Of a stretch of 64,000 bases of DNA, positions 61,727-64,000 are shown one piece after another. The stretch's first letter is position 1; every line of letters begins with the position of its first letter. The translations under genes were made by a program, and so were the position numbers. Under the pieces are notes generated by a model, which was not told where the DNA came from, made no database searches, and saw nothing but the letters and a program-made list of their open reading frames with translations. Source of the stretch: Actinomycetota bacterium. Its GTDB lineage: Bacteria; Actinomycetota; Geothermincolia; Geothermincolales; RBG-13-55-18. Location: the NCBI GenBank assembly GCA_028697145.1, contig JAQVFR010000006.1, positions 26,737 through 90,736 of the forward strand, written 5' to 3'.

Positions 61727-63034
61727 TCACTTCGCGGACCAGACGACCGCGCCCGATGCGCATTCGACCGCCCACAGGCGCTGCGGGGGGGTCAGAAAAT
61801 CGCTAAGGTTCACACCGTCCGCGGCAAGGGCTGACCAGTTTCCCTGCAGGAGCATGACGATCTGCTCGTAGTTCAAGCCCCTCAGGGCCGAGATGAGTTC
61901 CAGGCTGGTGCCCTGGGCGGCGAGCCGCCGCAGGAAGGACTGGAAGTCTTCTTCGACCGCGGTCGCGTCGGCGTCCCCGGCCGTCCCCTCCGCCTCGTTT
62001 TCCGCCACCGGGACTTCCTCCGCGGTGCCGCCGCTCTCGTAGGCTTCGTCCCGGTCCTTGGTGTTGTCGGGCTGGAGGGCCGCGCCGCCGTTTTTGTAAG
62101 GTGCGAGCCGGGCGGCCATCTCCCTCAGCAGCGACTCGCTCACCTTGAGGCCTTCGATCCCGCCCAGAGAGGCCAGGACCATGGCGGGCGGCTGCTGGGG
62201 GTCGGGAAAGAGGAGATAATCCTCGGGGCTGCTGGCGGATATCAGCCAGACCTCTTTGCCCTCGACCTTGGCCCTCTCCACATAGCAGGGCAGCACCGGC
62301 GTGCTGCCCGCCTGCTCCATGACCGTCGTTACCGCCCGTTCCAGTTCGGCGGGATCATGTCCCCCCGCCGCGGCCTGTGCCGCGAGGTCCGCGGTCAGAT
62401 CGGCCTGCAGCCTCTTCAGGGTGGCCGGTTGAGAGACGGTCGTCGGGTCGGAATACCAGTACGTGGAATAAAAGTCTAGGCGTGTTCCCAGGTCGTTGCG
62501 GAAATCATCGAGGTCCGCGGACGCGTACTCGGCCCCAGAGGCCACCAGGGAAGGGCGGGCCAGGGCGGCCAGCGCGCCCCCCGTTTCCACCGTCTCCCCG
62601 GCTGCGCTTTCGGTCCCCGGCTCGCTCCCGGGCTCCGTTAGCTCCCCCACCGCGACTTCGTCGCTGGAGGTCTCCTCCGTGACGGTGACCGGGCTCCCGC
62701 CGCTCCATACCGCCAGGCTCACTCCCGTGACGGTGGCCAGGACGAGCGCGGAAAACGCCGCCGCGGCCAGCTGTCCGCGGCTGTAAACCCGACTGGGAGC
62801 AAGGGGTTGCGCCATCTTGCGGCGGAGCACGTTGGCGAGGCGGTAGCTCTCCTCCGGGGTGGGCACGATCGTGGGCAGCGAAGCGAGCTCCCTCACCAGG
62901 CCGCGCGTGAGGGCGAGGCGCTGCGAGCATTCCCCGCAGGACTCGAGGTGTTCCCGCAAGGCCCGCGTTTCTTTCTCGGTCAGCTCACCGTCTATGAACG
63001 GGCCGATCTTCTTGGTGGCGCTACTGCATCTCAT
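61727..63034 (-). CDS. Zinc-type anti-sigma factor with large outer domain
   Basis: Protein of 435 residues. The N-terminal zf-HC2 anti-sigma domain reads ALREHLESCGECSQRLAL (H-x3-C-x2-C, near 30). One helix follows (LAAAAFSALVLATVTGVSLAVW, near 95), then an acidic/alanine-rich outer domain of about 310 residues, unusually long for such proteins. It should hold the ECF sigma factor encoded just upstream. The outer part contains no recognised motif; it may be the sensor. Confidence 0.8.
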   Translation of the reverse strand: MRCSSATKKIGPFIDGELTEKETRALREHLESCGECSQRLALTRGLVRELASLPTIVPTPEESYRLANVLRRKMAQPLAPSRVYSRGQLAAAAFSALVLATVTGVSLAVWSGGSPVTVTEETSSDEVAVGELTEPGSEPGTESAAGETVETGGALAALARPSLVASGAEYASADLDDFRNDLGTRLDFYSTYWYSDPTTVSQPATLKRLQADLTADLAAQAAAGGHDPAELERAVTTVMEQAGSTPVLPCYVERAKVEGKEVWLISASSPEDYLLFPDPQQPPAMVLASLGGIEGLKVSESLLREMAARLAPYKNGGAALQPDNTKDRDEAYESGGTAEEVPVAENEAEGTAGDADATAVEEDFQSFLRRLAAQGTSLELISALRGLNYEQIVMLLQGNWSALAADGVNLSDFLTPPQRLWAVECASGAVVWSAK

Positions 63035-63107
63035 CTTAATGCCCAGGTTCCGTTTTTCATGGGATGGATCCCCGCGTAATCTCCTTCGCCTGATTTAGAT
63101 GGAACGG

Positions 63108-63719
63108 TCAACCCATCTGTTCCCTGTATCCCTCTAATTCATTCGCCAATTTCGCACGCGCCCGGTTGAGGCGCGACTTCACCGTCCCCAGCGATATGCC
63201 CAGTATCTCGGCCACCTCCTTATAGTTATAGCCGTTGATATCGTGGAGATATATCACTTCTTTGAATTTGTAGGGAAGCCGGGCGATGGCCTCCCTCACC
63301 GTTTTCTGTATGTCCGCCCTCTCCATGCTTCTCTCCGGCGAGTCGAAGCCGTCGTCGGCCAGGCGCTGTTCGATGTCCGGCAGGTCGTCGCCGGGGGACT
63401 CGGAGATGGAGATGTGGCGACGCGACCTGCGCGCGTGGTCGTGGCAGGCATTGAGGGACACGCGGTAGAGCCAGGTGGAGAACTTGGCCTCTCCGCGAAA
63501 AGACCCCAGCTTGCGGATGAGGAGGACGAAAACCTCCTGGCACACGTCCGCCGCGTCGCTGCGGTTGCCGAGGAGGCGATAGGCCATGTTCATGATCACG
63601 GATTCGTAACGGCTCACCAGCTCCTCGAAGGCCGTGTTATCGCCGTCGAGGAAGAGGCGCACCAGCTCCTCGTCCGTGGGGCGTTCCTGCCCCTCACCGT
63701 TGTCATCGTATCTCGACAT
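63108..63719 (-). CDS. RpoE-type ECF sigma factor
   Basis: Protein of 203 residues. Region 2: NTAFEELVSRYESVIMNMAYRLLGNRSDAADVCQEVFVLLIRKL (residues 28-75), SFRGEAKFSTWLYRVSLNACHDHARRS. Region 4: IARLPYKFKEVIYLHDINGYNYKEVAEILGISLGTVKSRLNRARAKL (about 145-190). Both are canonical. The anti-sigma gene follows after 73 nt. The start ATG is right after GGATTGAGCCC, a weak ribosome site. A TTTATG-16-TAGAAT promoter lies about 45 nt upstream, just inside the tandem repeat flank. Confidence 0.9.
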   Translation of the reverse strand: MSRYDDNGEGQERPTDEELVRLFLDGDNTAFEELVSRYESVIMNMAYRLLGNRSDAADVCQEVFVLLIRKLGSFRGEAKFSTWLYRVSLNACHDHARRSRRHISISESPGDDLPDIEQRLADDGFDSPERSMERADIQKTVREAIARLPYKFKEVIYLHDINGYNYKEVAEILGISLGTVKSRLNRARAKLANELEGYREQMG

Positions 63720-63801
63720 GGGCTCAATCCTTAACTGACGATAAATTACCTGTAATTCTAGCATAGGCCGTCTGACCATAAACGTTCGACAGCATGCATC
63801 G

Positions 63802-64000
63802 CGAAAGCGATTGCGCCGTCTACGGCGCAACAGTGTCCAGCGCCAGTCCCGGCGCAGCCGGGCCTGGCCTGGCACGCATACGTTTCGATAAAAAGCCTGC
63901 ACCCGAAAGCGATTGCGCCGTCTACGGCGCAACAGTGTCCAGCGCCAGTCCCGGCGCAGCCGGGCCTGGCCTGGCACGCATACGTTTCGATAAAAAGCCT
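63802..64000. repeat. 102-bp tandem direct repeat, truncated by window end
   Basis: Two copies identical over all visible bases, with a period of 102 nt; the second runs to the last base. Each unit contains TTGCGCCGT/ACGGCGCAA and CCCGGC-GCA-GCCGGG hairpins and ends TTTCGATAAAAAGCC. The array may continue beyond the window. Its function is unknown. Confidence 0.75.

Overview
The window looks like chromosomal DNA of a high-GC bacterium with Gram-positive-type features, most likely an uncultivated Actinomycetota lineage (for example Geothermincolia/OPB41-like). This is inferred from the PafB/PafC-type WYL regulator pair, a GAP/Sap-family membrane protein, HdeD, several promoters sitting on or near the start codon, strong AGGAGG-type ribosome sites with many GTG/TTG starts, and the absence of outer-membrane genes. 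No rRNA or tRNA was found, so the taxonomy is an inference.

Region 1 (1-22.5 kb) is a cell-surface and exopolysaccharide locus. It starts with a truncated multi-repeat SdrD/Cna-B-type surface protein on the minus strand. This is preceded by a promoter and a short leader ending in an intrinsic terminator. Next come a Wzy/O-antigen-ligase-like protein, a GT4 glycosyltransferase, a double-domain methyltransferase, a lipoprotein hydrolase, a Wzx-type flippase and a Wzz/tyrosine-kinase-like protein whose ATP site is degenerate. A divergent plus-strand operon carries two left-handed-beta-helix acetyltransferases and three glycosyltransferases. After a lower-GC scar (17.4-19.1 kb: fused fragments of a methyltransferase and a glycyl radical enzyme, then a DUF4258/DUF2283 pair) come the priming polyprenyl glycosylphosphotransferase and another GT4 under a near-consensus promoter.

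Region 2 (23-32 kb) is mixed: an LpxL-like acyltransferase missing its catalytic acid, with a decayed paralogue beside it; a zinc-ribbon methyltransferase; a membrane-anchored unknown; an FmdB zinc-ribbon gene followed by what appears to be a tiny membrane selenoprotein (in-frame TGA plus SECIS-like hairpin); an FAD amine-oxidase-like protein; HdeD, GAP and DUF389 membrane proteins.

Region 3 (32-40 kb) holds a sulfatase, an ECF41-type sigma factor and the anaerobic sulfatase maturase, then divergent TetR and MarR regulators, with MarR coupled to an RND/MMPL exporter, and a REP/MITE-like inverted repeat.

Region 4 (40-54 kb) holds LemA, an SbcD/YhaN-like nuclease-ATPase operon that continues into a flavin reductase and an acyltransferase, a PaaK-like acyl-CoA ligase, a secreted M28 peptidase with four N-terminal repeats, a CocE-like hydrolase, and the two WYL regulators.

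Region 5 (54-64 kb) holds a lipoprotein, an ADP-forming acyl-CoA synthetase alpha-type protein, UppP, a hotdog thioesterase with HypB and HypA, a two-subunit CoA-transferase, and an anti-sigma/ECF sigma pair. It ends in 102-bp tandem repeats that run off the window.

Start sites were chosen by ribosome-site spacing, so several differ from the longest open frame.
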